This document shows, one piece after another, positions 21,525 to 30,122 of a stretch of 42,431 nt of DNA. Numbering within the stretch: the first letter of the stretch is position 1; each line of letters begins with the position of its first letter. The stretch is from Thermobifida cellulosilytica TB100 (GTDB taxonomy: Bacteria; Actinomycetota; Actinomycetes; Streptosporangiales; Streptosporangiaceae). Where the stretch lies: contig NZ_KQ950182.1 in NCBI RefSeq assembly GCF_001517975.1, positions 301,453-343,883 on the forward strand. The letters are read 5' to 3'. Made by a program: the position numbers and the translations under genes. The notes under the pieces are model-generated. The model searched no databases. It was given only the letters and a program-made list of their open reading frames with translations, and had not been told where the DNA came from.

Positions 21525-22841
21525 ATGGCGGACCAGAGGGGGACGAGCACGGCCGAGGCCGAAGTGGTGGACCTGTGCCGGGAGCTCATCGCGATCGACA
21601 CGTCCAACTACGGGGACCATTCGGGCCCGGGGGAGCGGGCGGCCGCCGAGTACGTCGCCGCCAAGCTCGACGAGGTCGGCCTGGAGGCCACGATCTACGA
21701 GTCGCACCCGGGGCGCAGCAGCCTGGTGGCGCGGATCGAGGGCACCGACCCGTCCCGGCCGCCGCTGCTGATCCAGGGGCACCTCGACGTCGTCCCCGCC
21801 GACGCCGCCGACTGGACCCACCACCCGTTCTCCGGCGAGGTCGCCGACGGGTGCGTGTGGGGCCGCGGTGCGGTCGACATGAAGGACATGGACGCGATGG
21901 TGCTGGCGGTGGTGCGGCAGCGGCTGCGGGAGGGGCGCAGGCCCCCGCGCGACGTCGTGCTGGCGTTCCTCGCCGACGAGGAGGCCGGGGGCGCCTACGG
22001 CGCGCACTGGCTGGTCGACCGGCACCCCGAGCTGTTCGCCGACTGCACCGAGGCGATCAGCGAGGTCGGCGGGTTCAGCGTCACGGTCGGGGACCGGCGG
22101 CTGTACCTCGTCGAGACCGCGGAGAAGGGCCTGGCGTGGATGCGGCTCACCGCGCGCGGCACCGCGGGCCACGGGTCGATGGTCAACGACGACAACGCGG
22201 TCACCGAGCTGGCCGAGGCCGTCGCCCGGCTCGGCCGGCACCAGTTCCCGATCCGCCTCACCCCGGCGGCGCGCGGCTTCCTGAAGGAGGTCTGCGAGGT
22301 GCTCGGCGTGAAGTTCCAGGAGGACGACGTGGAGGCCACCGTGGCCCAGTTGGGCCCGGTCGCCAGGATGGTCGGCGCGACCCTGCGCAACTCGGTCAAC
22401 CCCACGGTCCTGGCGGGCGGCTACAAGGCCAACGTCATCCCCGGCGAGGCCACCGCGCAGGTGGACGGCCGCTTCCTGCCCGGGCTGGAGGAGGAGTTCT
22501 TCGCCGAGGTCGACCGGCTGCTGGGGCCGAAGGTCAGCCGCGAGTTCATCAGCTACCTGCCCGCCGTGGAGACCGAGTTCGCCGGCGGGATCGTCACCGC
22601 GATGTCCGAGGCGCTGCGGGCCGAGGACCCGCAGGCGCGGGCCGTGCCGTACTGCATGTCCGGGGGCACCGACGCCAAGGCGTTCGTCAGACTGGGCATC
22701 CGCAACTTCGGGTTCGTGCCGCTGCGGCTGCCCGCCGACCTGGACTTCGTGGGCATGTTCCACGGTGTGGACGAGCGCGTGCCCGTGGACGCGCTGCGCT
22801 TCGGCGTGCGCGTCCTGGACCGCTTCCTCGACCTGGCCTGA
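21525..22841 (+). CDS. M20-family zinc peptidase (ArgE/DapE-like)
   Basis: The 438-residue protein has the M20 metal and catalytic motifs: IQGHLDVVPA near residue 81, WGRGAVDMKDMDAM near 110, FLADEEAGGAYGA with the general base Glu-Glu near 148, and a lid domain around RGTAGHGSMVNDDNAVT near 215. YCMSGGTDAKAFVRLGI and FHGVDERVPVDAL near the end complete the fold. Family members cleave N-acyl amino acids or small peptides in the cytoplasm. The exact substrate is not readable; similarity is to the broad ArgE/DapE/CPG2 group. It appears to be a single gene with its own terminator at 22849. Confidence 0.93.
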   Translation: MADQRGTSTAEAEVVDLCRELIAIDTSNYGDHSGPGERAAAEYVAAKLDEVGLEATIYESHPGRSSLVARIEGTDPSRPPLLIQGHLDVVPADAADWTHHPFSGEVADGCVWGRGAVDMKDMDAMVLAVVRQRLREGRRPPRDVVLAFLADEEAGGAYGAHWLVDRHPELFADCTEAISEVGGFSVTVGDRRLYLVETAEKGLAWMRLTARGTAGHGSMVNDDNAVTELAEAVARLGRHQFPIRLTPAARGFLKEVCEVLGVKFQEDDVEATVAQLGPVARMVGATLRNSVNPTVLAGGYKANVIPGEATAQVDGRFLPGLEEEFFAEVDRLLGPKVSREFISYLPAVETEFAGGIVTAMSEALRAEDPQARAVPYCMSGGTDAKAFVRLGIRNFGFVPLRLPADLDFVGMFHGVDERVPVDALRFGVRVLDRFLDLA

Positions 22842-22848
22842 GCGCCCG

Positions 22849-22877
22849 CCCGGGACCGCGGCCCGCGCGGTCCCGGG
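22849..22877 (+). terminator. Hairpin terminator of the M20 peptidase gene
   Basis: A perfect 12-bp stem CCCGGGACCGCG/CGCGGTCCCGGG with a 5-base loop starts 7 bases after the stop. Confidence 0.8.
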
Positions 22878-23020
22878 GGCGAACGGGACGGACACGCCTG
22901 ACTGCACGGCGAGACCACTCCCTTACTCAGTGCTACTTTTACTTTGCGTTCGGAGAGGGTTTCTCTCCGTGTCAGCGGTGGGATCGGTCCTGCCCAGCCA
23001 TCGTCACTGAGGGGTTGTCC

Positions 23021-23635
23021 ATGGTGCGTTCGGGTCGCGGACGGCGGGAGGCTCCCGGCCGCGTGCCCTGGCGCTCCGTCCCGCACACTCTCGCTCGTGT
23101 CCCGGCCCGCGGCGGCCGCACCGCCGCCGGACGTCCGGGAACCGGAGTCGGCGAGGCGACCGCCGACGACGCCTTCCCCAGCGAGCTGGAGACAGTGGCC
23201 GCGGCGCCCGGGGAGGGTGCCGAGACCACCGCGCCCACCGCCGCTCCCCTCCGGGGCGGCGGTGCTTCCGCTTCCCCGGTCGGTGCTCCGCTGCCGGCGG
23301 AGAGGGCCGCACCCGTCGGGGAGAGCGGCGGCCCGCACCCAGAGGACGGAGCGCCGACCGGAGCCGGGGCGGTCGGCGACAGGCGCGCCGCCCCCGGCTC
23401 CTCTCCCCGCGGGACCTCGGTTCCGGCGCCGCCCGGGTGCGCCGGCTCCCGCCCCTCCGTCTCCCCGTCCCCGCGGGCGTCGCACCACGATCCCGACGAC
23501 CCCGTCCGGACGGGTCCCCAGTCTCCCCCGGCCCGACCGACAGCGGCCGACTGCCCGACCCGGCGGATCGAGCCGCCGGAACCGGCGGCGCGGGCGGGCG
23601 GCGTGGCCGGCGCTCCGCCGTCCACGCCCGACTAG
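23021..23635 (+). CDS. Low-complexity hypothetical protein, doubtful
   Basis: The 204-codon frame opens at ATG 23021 with GAGGGG 6 bases upstream, behind an AT-rich stretch (CTACTTTTACTTTGCG) that could be a promoter. The product is Pro, Ala, Gly and Arg-rich with no domain; the middle reads TADDAFPSELETVAAAPGEG. Third positions are GC-rich, as in real genes here, but other frames are open too. It precedes the chaplin-like gene by 117 bases in the same direction. It may be a disordered surface protein, a decayed gene or non-coding. If it is not a gene, 22878-23752 holds nothing I recognise. Confidence 0.3.
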   Translation: MVRSGRGRREAPGRVPWRSVPHTLARVPARGGRTAAGRPGTGVGEATADDAFPSELETVAAAPGEGAETTAPTAAPLRGGGASASPVGAPLPAERAAPVGESGGPHPEDGAPTGAGAVGDRRAAPGSSPRGTSVPAPPGCAGSRPSVSPSPRASHHDPDDPVRTGPQSPPARPTAADCPTRRIEPPEPAARAGGVAGAPPSTPD

Positions 23636-23752
23636 TCGGCACAGGGCCGCGTCCGGCCGTCTCCGGCCGCGCGGCACGCGGGAGTACGGCGCCCGTCCAG
23701 GAGCCGCTCCCGCCGTGTCCGTCAGACCAACCACTGCTCAGGGAGTACCACC

Positions 23753-24460
23753 ATGCACGCACCCGTGCGGAACACGACCTTCGCCGCTCTCGTCACCGCG
23801 GGCCTCTTCGCGGTCAGCCCCGCGGCGCACGCCGACACGGCCGCCGACGGCCGCGGCCCGGCGGCGGACGACAGGGAGTGGGGGCCCGTGGTCGACGTTC
23901 CGATCCGGGTCTGCGGCGACTCCCTCGCGCTCCTGCGGCAACTGGCGGACTGCTCCGACAGCCCCGCAGCGGAGGGCGCCGACGAGGTGCTGCTCCTTCC
24001 TCCCGGCGATCGGGTGGAGGAACCCGACCGGTGTCAGGCCGGGGAGGACTGTCTCCTCGGGGGCGTCGCGGAGGCCGCGGGGGAGGGGCCCGCCGAACAG
24101 CCCGACACGGCGGAGGAGGCCGCGGCGGAGCCGGACCAGGACGCGCAGGCCGAGCAGCCGGCCCCGGCCGCCGGGGCGCCGTGGCCGGTGCGCGCCGAGA
24201 GCGTGCTCCCGAAGAAGGAGGACGCCCCTCCGGCGCTCCCCGAGACCGCCCCCGTGCCGACCCTCCGCGGGCTGCCGCGGATTCCGGAGCAGTCCGCGCC
24301 CCTCGACCTGCCCGGGGCGTCCACCTACGCGCTCACGGCCACCGGGACGAAGGACGCCCCGCTGCTCAGCGCCGGGGTCGCCACGGTGCTGCTGGGCGGC
24401 GTGGCGATCTACGTCGGCTACGGCCTGGGCCGCAGCGACCGCCCGAACCTGTTCCGGTGA
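23753..24460 (+). CDS. Secreted, membrane-anchored protein with a divergent chaplin-like domain
   Basis: The 235-residue protein has a signal peptide ending AAHA, then about residues 45-66 with VVDVPIRVCGDSLALLRQLA and a second Cys. This resembles the chaplin core (VPVxVCGNxVxVxG...C), the hydrophobic coat proteins of actinomycete aerial hyphae. A second Cys pair (RCQAGEDC) follows, then a long acidic Ala/Glu/Pro linker, and a C-terminal membrane helix (LLSAGVATVLLGGVAIYVGY) with a short Arg tail. LPETA occurs in the linker but about 40 residues before the helix, too far for a sortase signal. A chaplin role is inferred from one short motif only. Confidence 0.65.
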   Translation: MHAPVRNTTFAALVTAGLFAVSPAAHADTAADGRGPAADDREWGPVVDVPIRVCGDSLALLRQLADCSDSPAAEGADEVLLLPPGDRVEEPDRCQAGEDCLLGGVAEAAGEGPAEQPDTAEEAAAEPDQDAQAEQPAPAAGAPWPVRAESVLPKKEDAPPALPETAPVPTLRGLPRIPEQSAPLDLPGASTYALTATGTKDAPLLSAGVATVLLGGVAIYVGYGLGRSDRPNLFR

Positions 24461-24515
24461 CGGGGTGAGCCGACCGCGGGCTCCGGCGACTGCCGGGCGG
24501 CAGACCGCACCCGTG

Positions 24516-24569
24516 CGCGGCCCCGTCCTCCGGCCGAGGGGGCGCCCTGGTCCGGGGGACGGGGCCGCG
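24516..24569. terminator. Hairpin between convergent genes
   Basis: A perfect 12-bp stem CGCGGCCCCGTC/GACGGGGCCGCG encloses about 30 bases between the chaplin-like gene and the convergent DUF5703-like gene; it could serve both. Confidence 0.6.
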
Positions 24570-24622
24570 GCGGCGGGGACCGCGCCGAGGCGCGACACCC
24601 GCACCAGATTTTGTGTCCTAAA

Positions 24623-24808
24623 TCACATCAGTCGGGGTTGTCGGATGATCCGGCGTCGTAGGGTGACACGGCGGCTGCCGTCCATGTAGACACGCACCCG
24701 GGCAAGCTCCCACCTGCCGTACTCGGCGTGCTCGGTCAGAGCCTGACGGGCCGCGCTGCGCGAGGTGCCGCGTGGGAAGCGGAGTTCTTGGTATTCGTAC
24801 TCGAGCAT
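24623..24808 (-). CDS. Small conserved actinobacterial protein (DUF5703-like)
   Basis: The 61-residue protein begins MLEYEYQELRFPRGTSRSAA and ends RVTLRRRIIRQPRLM. The pattern of an acidic-aromatic N-terminus, HAEYGRWELARVRVY in the middle and a basic C-terminus matches the small actinobacterial family I know as DUF5703, with near-normal length. It is divergent from topA, a frequent position. Function is unknown; the basic C-terminus could contact nucleic acid. It is too small to show well among the long antisense frames of this region but has sound start and stop. Confidence 0.85.
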   Translation of the reverse strand: MLEYEYQELRFPRGTSRSAARQALTEHAEYGRWELARVRVYMDGSRRVTLRRRIIRQPRLM

Positions 24809-25033
24809 TGCGTTTATTCTGCGACTGCCGACGGGGTTACGCCAGAGCGTTGACCCGCACGGACCGAGGACAGTACTCCCCGTACAAGGGAGTGCCCCGG
24901 ACCGCACCGCACCATGCGGGCGCGGCTGTGCGAGAGGGCACCGGGCGGCGTCGGTTACCGTCGAAGTTCGGGCAACCGACACCGCGCGTCGCGGAGTGGA
25001 CGCGCGAACGCGAGGCGAGACGTAGGGGAAGAC

Positions 25034-27778
25034 GTGCCACCCAAGAAGGGCAGTGCCGGAAACAGCGCTAAGGACACCGCACGGGGCGGAGGGAACAAGC
25101 TCGTCATCGTCGAGTCGCCGGCCAAGGCCAAGACGATCGCGGGCTACCTCGGCAGCGGCTACGTGGTGGAGTCCAGCATCGGCCACATCCGGGACCTGCC
25201 GACCAAGGCCGCGGAGATCCCGGCCCGCTACAAGGACGAGTCGTGGGCGCGCCTGGGGGTGAACGTCGACCACGACTTCGAGCCGCTCTACGTCGTCAAC
25301 ACCGACAAGAAGGCCCAGGTCAAGAAGCTCAAGGAACTGCTCGCCCAGGCCGACGAGCTCTACCTGGCCACCGATGAGGACCGCGAGGGCGAGGCGATCG
25401 CCTGGCACCTGCGCGAGGAGCTCAAGCCGACGATCCCGGTCCGGCGCATGGTGTTCAACGAGATCACCAAGGAGGCCATCCGCCGGGCCGCCCAGCACAC
25501 CCGCGACCTCAACCTGCGCCTGGTCGACGCCCAGGAGACCCGCCGCATCCTCGACCGGCTCTACGGCTACGAGGTCTCCCCGGTGCTGTGGAAGAAGGTC
25601 ATGCCCAGCCTCTCGGCGGGCCGGGTGCAGTCCGTGGCGACCCGCCTGGTGGTCGAGCGGGAGCGCGAGCGCATCGCGTTCACCGCGGCCGAGTACTGGG
25701 GGCTCAGGGCCGTCTTCGACGTGGCCCCCGGGGCGGGCGGGGACGAGCCGACCGCCTTCCCGGCCACGCTGACCGGGCTCGACGGCGCCCGCGTCGCCCA
25801 GGGGCGCGACTTCACCTCCCAGGGCGTGCTGCGCTCCCCGCAGGGCGTGCGCCACCTCGACGAGGAGACCGCCCGCGGGCTCGCCGAACGCCTCAGCGGA
25901 GCCCGGTACACGGTGCGCTCGGTGGAGCGCAAGCCCTACCGGCGCTCGCCGTACGCGCCCTTCCGCACCACCACCCTGCAACAGGAGTCCTCCCGCAAGC
26001 TCGGCCTGTCGGCCAAGCAGACCATGCAGGTGGCGCAGCGGCTGTACGAGAACGGCTACATCACCTACATGCGCACCGACAGCACCACCCTGTCGGAGAG
26101 CGCGGTGGCCGCCGCCCGCGCGCAGGTCGCCAGCCTGTACGGCAGGGACTACCTGCCGGCCAAGCCGCGCACCTACACCAGCAAGGTCAAGAACGCCCAG
26201 GAGGCCCACGAGGCGATCCGCCCCGCCGGCGACACCTTCCGCACCCCCGCCGAGACCGGGCTGAGCGGGGTCGAGCTCCGCCTCTACGAGCTCATCTGGA
26301 AGCGCACCGTCGCCTCCCAGATGAAGGACGCCGTCGGCGAGTCGGTGAGCGTCCGCGTCGAGGGCGTCTCCAGCGCCGGAGAGCACGCGGAGTTCTCCGC
26401 CACCGGCAAGATCATCACCTTCCACGGCTTCCTCAAGGCCTACGTCGAGGGCTCCGACGACCCGCAGGCCGAACTCGACGACCGGGAGCGGCGGCTGCCC
26501 GCCCTGGCCGAGGGCGACCCGCTGCGCGCCGAGAGCGTCGAAGCCGAGGGGCACAGCACCCGCCCGCCCGCCCGCTACACCGAGGCGTCGCTGGTCAAGG
26601 AGCTGGAGGAGCGCGAGATCGGCCGCCCCTCCACCTACGCCACCATCATCGGCACCATCCTCGAACGCGGCTACGTGTTCAAGAAGGGCTCGGCGCTGGT
26701 CCCGTCCTTCCTGGCCTTCGCCGTGGTGCAACTGCTGGAGCGGCACTTCGGCCACCTGGTCGACTACGACTTCACCGCGCGCATGGAGGACGTGCTCGAC
26801 GCCATCGCCCGCGGCGAGGCCGAGCGGGTCCCGTGGCTGCGCCGGTTCTACTACGGCGCCGACGGCGAGGCCGGACTGAAGGAGCTGGTCAGCGACCAGC
26901 TCGGGGAGATCGACCCCAAGGAGATCAGCTCCTTCCCGCTGCCCGGCACCGACATCGTGCTGCGGGTCGGCCGCTACGGCCCCTACCTGGAGCGCAACGG
27001 CGAGCGGGTGAACGTGCCCGAGGACCTCGCCCCGGACGAGCTGACCAGGGAGCGGGCCGAGGAGCTGTTCGCCCAGCCCAGCGGGGACCGCGAGCTCGGC
27101 AAGGACCCGGAGACGGGGCGGACCGTCGTGGTCCGCAACGGCCGCTTCGGCCCCTACGTCACCGAGATCATCGAGGAGGCCGAGACCGCCGAGGCCGCGA
27201 CCAAGGCCAAGGGGCGCCGCAAGACCGCCGCGCCCAAGCCGCGCACCGCCTCCCTGCTCAAGTCCATGTCGCTGGACACGATCACCCTGGAGGACGCGCT
27301 GAAGCTGCTGTCGCTGCCGCGCGTGGTCGGGGAGATCGACGGCGAGCAGGTCACGGCGCAGAACGGGCGCTTCGGGCCGTACCTGAAGAAGGGCAGCGAC
27401 AGCCGCTCGCTGGAGACCGAGGAGCAGATGTTCACGGTCACCATCGAGGAGGCCCGGGAGCTGTTCGCCCAGCCCAAGAAGCGGGGCCGCCGCGCCGCCG
27501 CGCCGCCGCTGCGCGAACTCGGCGCCGACCCGCAGACCGGCAGGCCCATGGTGATCAAGGAAGGGCGGTTCGGCCCCTACGTCACCGACGGCGAGAGCAA
27601 CGCCTCCCTGCGCAAGGGCGACGACGTGGAGTCGCTGACGGTGGAGCGCGCCTCCGAGCTGCTGGCCGAGCGCCGGGCCAAGGCCCCGGTGAAGAAGACG
27701 GCGTCCCGGAGCACCGCGAAGAAGACGACCACGGCCAAGAAGACCACCGCGAAGAAGACCGCCGCCAAGAAGTCCTGA
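25034..27778 (+). CDS. topA: DNA topoisomerase I (type IA)
   Basis: The 914-residue protein has a TOPRIM domain (KLVIVESPAKAKTIAGYLG near residue 22; LATDEDREGEAIAWHL), the catalytic Tyr345 in GYITYMRTDSTTL, and ARYTEASLVKELEE with GRPSTYATII. After the core it carries three repeated C-terminal modules (GPYLERNGE, GRFGPYVTEI, GRFGPYLKKG and GRFGPYVTDG) without zinc fingers, and a Lys/Thr/Ala tail of about 30 residues, as in actinobacteria, where it supports processivity. It relaxes negative supercoils. The GTG start follows AGGGGAAG at 25024-25031. A hairpin terminator lies 20 bases downstream. Confidence 0.98.
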   Translation: MPPKKGSAGNSAKDTARGGGNKLVIVESPAKAKTIAGYLGSGYVVESSIGHIRDLPTKAAEIPARYKDESWARLGVNVDHDFEPLYVVNTDKKAQVKKLKELLAQADELYLATDEDREGEAIAWHLREELKPTIPVRRMVFNEITKEAIRRAAQHTRDLNLRLVDAQETRRILDRLYGYEVSPVLWKKVMPSLSAGRVQSVATRLVVERERERIAFTAAEYWGLRAVFDVAPGAGGDEPTAFPATLTGLDGARVAQGRDFTSQGVLRSPQGVRHLDEETARGLAERLSGARYTVRSVERKPYRRSPYAPFRTTTLQQESSRKLGLSAKQTMQVAQRLYENGYITYMRTDSTTLSESAVAAARAQVASLYGRDYLPAKPRTYTSKVKNAQEAHEAIRPAGDTFRTPAETGLSGVELRLYELIWKRTVASQMKDAVGESVSVRVEGVSSAGEHAEFSATGKIITFHGFLKAYVEGSDDPQAELDDRERRLPALAEGDPLRAESVEAEGHSTRPPARYTEASLVKELEEREIGRPSTYATIIGTILERGYVFKKGSALVPSFLAFAVVQLLERHFGHLVDYDFTARMEDVLDAIARGEAERVPWLRRFYYGADGEAGLKELVSDQLGEIDPKEISSFPLPGTDIVLRVGRYGPYLERNGERVNVPEDLAPDELTRERAEELFAQPSGDRELGKDPETGRTVVVRNGRFGPYVTEIIEEAETAEAATKAKGRRKTAAPKPRTASLLKSMSLDTITLEDALKLLSLPRVVGEIDGEQVTAQNGRFGPYLKKGSDSRSLETEEQMFTVTIEEARELFAQPKKRGRRAAAPPLRELGADPQTGRPMVIKEGRFGPYVTDGESNASLRKGDDVESLTVERASELLAERRAKAPVKKTASRSTAKKTTTAKKTTAKKTAAKKS

Positions 27779-27798
27779 ACGGACGGCGAACCTGTCGA

Positions 27799-27823
27799 GA
27801 GGGCCCCGGATTCCGGGGCCCTC
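27799..27823 (+). terminator. Hairpin terminator of topA
   Basis: An 11-bp perfect stem GAGGGCCCCGG/CCGGGGCCCTC with an ATT loop, 20 bases past the stop. Confidence 0.88.
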
Positions 27824-27946
27824 CCCCGTACGCTGGGAGAAGAGGGGAAGACCGCCGGGGATAGAGGTGGAAAGATGTCCGGAATTGCCGGTATCGGGCC
27901 GTCCGTAAGCGTTGCATGATTCGCCCCCGTCGCTACTCTGGTCGCC

Positions 27947-30007
27947 ATGAGCAGACCCGCACCCCTCGGAGCGCCCGGCGAGGCGCGCACCGTTCTCGCG
28001 ATCACGCCGTTCCGGCGGCTGTGGCTCTCGCTGTCCCTCTCCAGCCTCGGTGACTGGCTGAGCCTGCTGGCGCTGGTGTCCCTTGCCGCGATCCTCACCG
28101 AGGGCGAGGAGACGGTGATCCAGTACTTCGCGGTCAGCGGAGTGGTGGTCCTCAAGGTGCTCCCCTCGGTGCTGCTCAGCCCGATCGCGGGGGTGCTGGC
28201 CGATCACGTCGACCGCCGCCTCACCATGGTCGTCAGCGACGTCGTCCGCGGCCTGCTCTACATCTCCATCCCCGTCGTGGGGCGGCTGGACTGGCTGCTC
28301 ATCGCCAACTTCCTGGCCGAGTGCGTGGCGCTGTTCTGGGCGCCCGCCAAGGACGCCACCGTGCCCAACCTGGTGCCCCGGCACCGGCTGGAGCAGGCCA
28401 ACCAGCTCAGCCTGCTCACCACCTACGGCTCGGCGCCGGTCGCCGCGGCGCTGTTCGCGCTGCTGGCCTCCCTCAGCACGGTGCTGGGCGGCTTCTTCCC
28501 CGCGATGCGCACGCCCGAGGCGGACATCGCCCTCTACCTCAACGGCGTCACCTTCTTCATCGCCGCCGCCGTCGTCTGGCGGCTGCCCATCCCCGCCACC
28601 CGCGCCGCCGACGACCCCAAGCGCCCGTCGGTGTTCCGCGCGATCTGGGAGGGGCTGCGGTACGCCGGAACCACCCGGCTGGTGCGGGGCCTGCTGCTGG
28701 GCATGCTGGGCGCCTTCGGCGCGGGCGGCGCGGTCATCGGCGTGGCCCGCATCTACGTGACCCACCTCGGCGCGGGCAACGCCGGGTTCGGCGTGCTGTT
28801 CGGGGCGGTCTTCACCGGCATGGCGGTCGGCATGCTCCTCGGCCCGCGCGTGCTGCGCGACTTCAGCCGCCGCCGCCTGTTCGGCCTGTCCCTGCTGCTG
28901 GCCGGGGTGGCGCTGCTGCTCGTCGGCCTGTCCAGCGACATGGTGCTGTCCGCGGTGCTCACCGCGGTCCTGGGCGTCGGAGCCGGTATCGCCTGGGTGA
29001 TCGGCCTGACCATGCTGGGCCAGGAGGTCGACGACGAGATCCGCGGCCGCACCTTCGCGTTCCTGCACGCCGTGGCCCGCGTGGTGCTGATGGGCTCGGT
29101 CGCCGCGGCCCCGCTGATCGCGGCGACGATGGGGGAGCAGACCTTCGAGGCGGGAGAGCTGACCTACCGGTTCCACGGCTCGGCCGGGGTGCTGCTGATC
29201 GCCGCGGGCCTGCTCATCCTGGTGTCGCTGGTGGCCTACTGGCAGATGAACGAGGGCCACGAGATGTCGCTGCTGGCCGAGCTGAAGGCCGTGCTGGGCG
29301 GCCGGAGCGCCGAGGACGACGCCCCCGAGCGGCCCGGCGGCCTGTTCGTGGTGCTCGAGGGCGGCGAGGGCTCCGGCAAGTCCACCCAGGTCCGCGAGAT
29401 CGCCGTGTGGCTGCGCGAGGAGGGATTCGACGTCCTCACCACCCGCGAGCCGGGAGCCACCAAGCTGGGCATGCGGCTGCGCACGATGCTGCTGGACAAG
29501 GCGCACGCGGGCATGTCGGCCCGCACCGAGGCGCTGCTGTACGCGGCCGACCGCGCCGAGCACGTCGAGACGGTGATCCGGCCCGCGCTGGAGCGGGGCG
29601 CGATCGTGATCAGCGACCGCTACGTCGACTCCACCCTCGCCTACCAGGGCGCCGGGCGGGAACTGGGCGTCGACGAGGTCGCCCGGCTCAACGACTGGGC
29701 CACCGGGCGGCTGGTGCCGGACCTGACCATCCTGCTGGACCTGCCCGCCGAGGAGGGGCTGCGGCGCCACGCCGACCGCCCCGCCGACCGGCTGGAGTCG
29801 GAGACCCTGGAGTTCCACGAGCGGGTCCGCCGCGGCTTCCTGGAACTGGCCGACCGCCACCCCGAGCGCTACCTGGTGCTGGACGCCCGGGAGCCGCAGG
29901 AGGCCGTCACCAAGGCCATCCGGCGGCACCTGCGCAAGATGCTGCCCGACCCGGTGCCCGACGACGCCGAGGCGATCACCGGGATGATCCCGATCATCAA
30001 GGAGTGA
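27947..30007 (+). CDS. tmk: MFS transporter-like/thymidylate kinase fusion
   Basis: The 686-residue protein joins two parts. Residues 1-430 have about twelve membrane helices and MFS-type loops (LADHVDRRLTMVVSDVVRG). After a short linker, residues about 463-670 are a complete dTMP kinase: P-loop FVVLEGGEGSGKSTQ, TTREPGATKLGMRLR, the DRYVDSTLAYQGAGR motif and a Lid region. The fusion is known in several actinobacteria. The kinase makes dTDP for DNA synthesis; what the membrane half moves is unknown, and it may mainly anchor the enzyme. The delta-prime gene follows, as in many genomes. No separate tmk is in the window. Confidence 0.95.
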   Translation: MSRPAPLGAPGEARTVLAITPFRRLWLSLSLSSLGDWLSLLALVSLAAILTEGEETVIQYFAVSGVVVLKVLPSVLLSPIAGVLADHVDRRLTMVVSDVVRGLLYISIPVVGRLDWLLIANFLAECVALFWAPAKDATVPNLVPRHRLEQANQLSLLTTYGSAPVAAALFALLASLSTVLGGFFPAMRTPEADIALYLNGVTFFIAAAVVWRLPIPATRAADDPKRPSVFRAIWEGLRYAGTTRLVRGLLLGMLGAFGAGGAVIGVARIYVTHLGAGNAGFGVLFGAVFTGMAVGMLLGPRVLRDFSRRRLFGLSLLLAGVALLLVGLSSDMVLSAVLTAVLGVGAGIAWVIGLTMLGQEVDDEIRGRTFAFLHAVARVVLMGSVAAAPLIAATMGEQTFEAGELTYRFHGSAGVLLIAAGLLILVSLVAYWQMNEGHEMSLLAELKAVLGGRSAEDDAPERPGGLFVVLEGGEGSGKSTQVREIAVWLREEGFDVLTTREPGATKLGMRLRTMLLDKAHAGMSARTEALLYAADRAEHVETVIRPALERGAIVISDRYVDSTLAYQGAGRELGVDEVARLNDWATGRLVPDLTILLDLPAEEGLRRHADRPADRLESETLEFHERVRRGFLELADRHPERYLVLDAREPQEAVTKAIRRHLRKMLPDPVPDDAEAITGMIPIIKE

Positions 30008-30009
30008 CC

Positions 30010-30041
30010 GGTGGGGCGGGTGCCGCGGCACCCGCCCCACC
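30010..30041 (+). terminator. Strong hairpin between tmk fusion and holB
   Basis: A 15-bp nearly perfect palindrome GGTGGGGCGGGTGCC-GC-GGCACC... starts 3 bases after the stop. It should limit read-through into holB. Confidence 0.78.
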
Positions 30042-30122
30042 GCCGTCAGGGGCACGCGGCGGACCCGGCGGCGGGGCCGAACCCGCCCCCGAAGTCGGTC
30101 CGTCCTCCTATGCTGAGCGGTG

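Noticed and set aside
24230-24250. LPETA in the chaplin-like protein as a sortase signal
   Set aside because: A sorting signal must stand directly before the C-terminal helix; here about 40 residues intervene.
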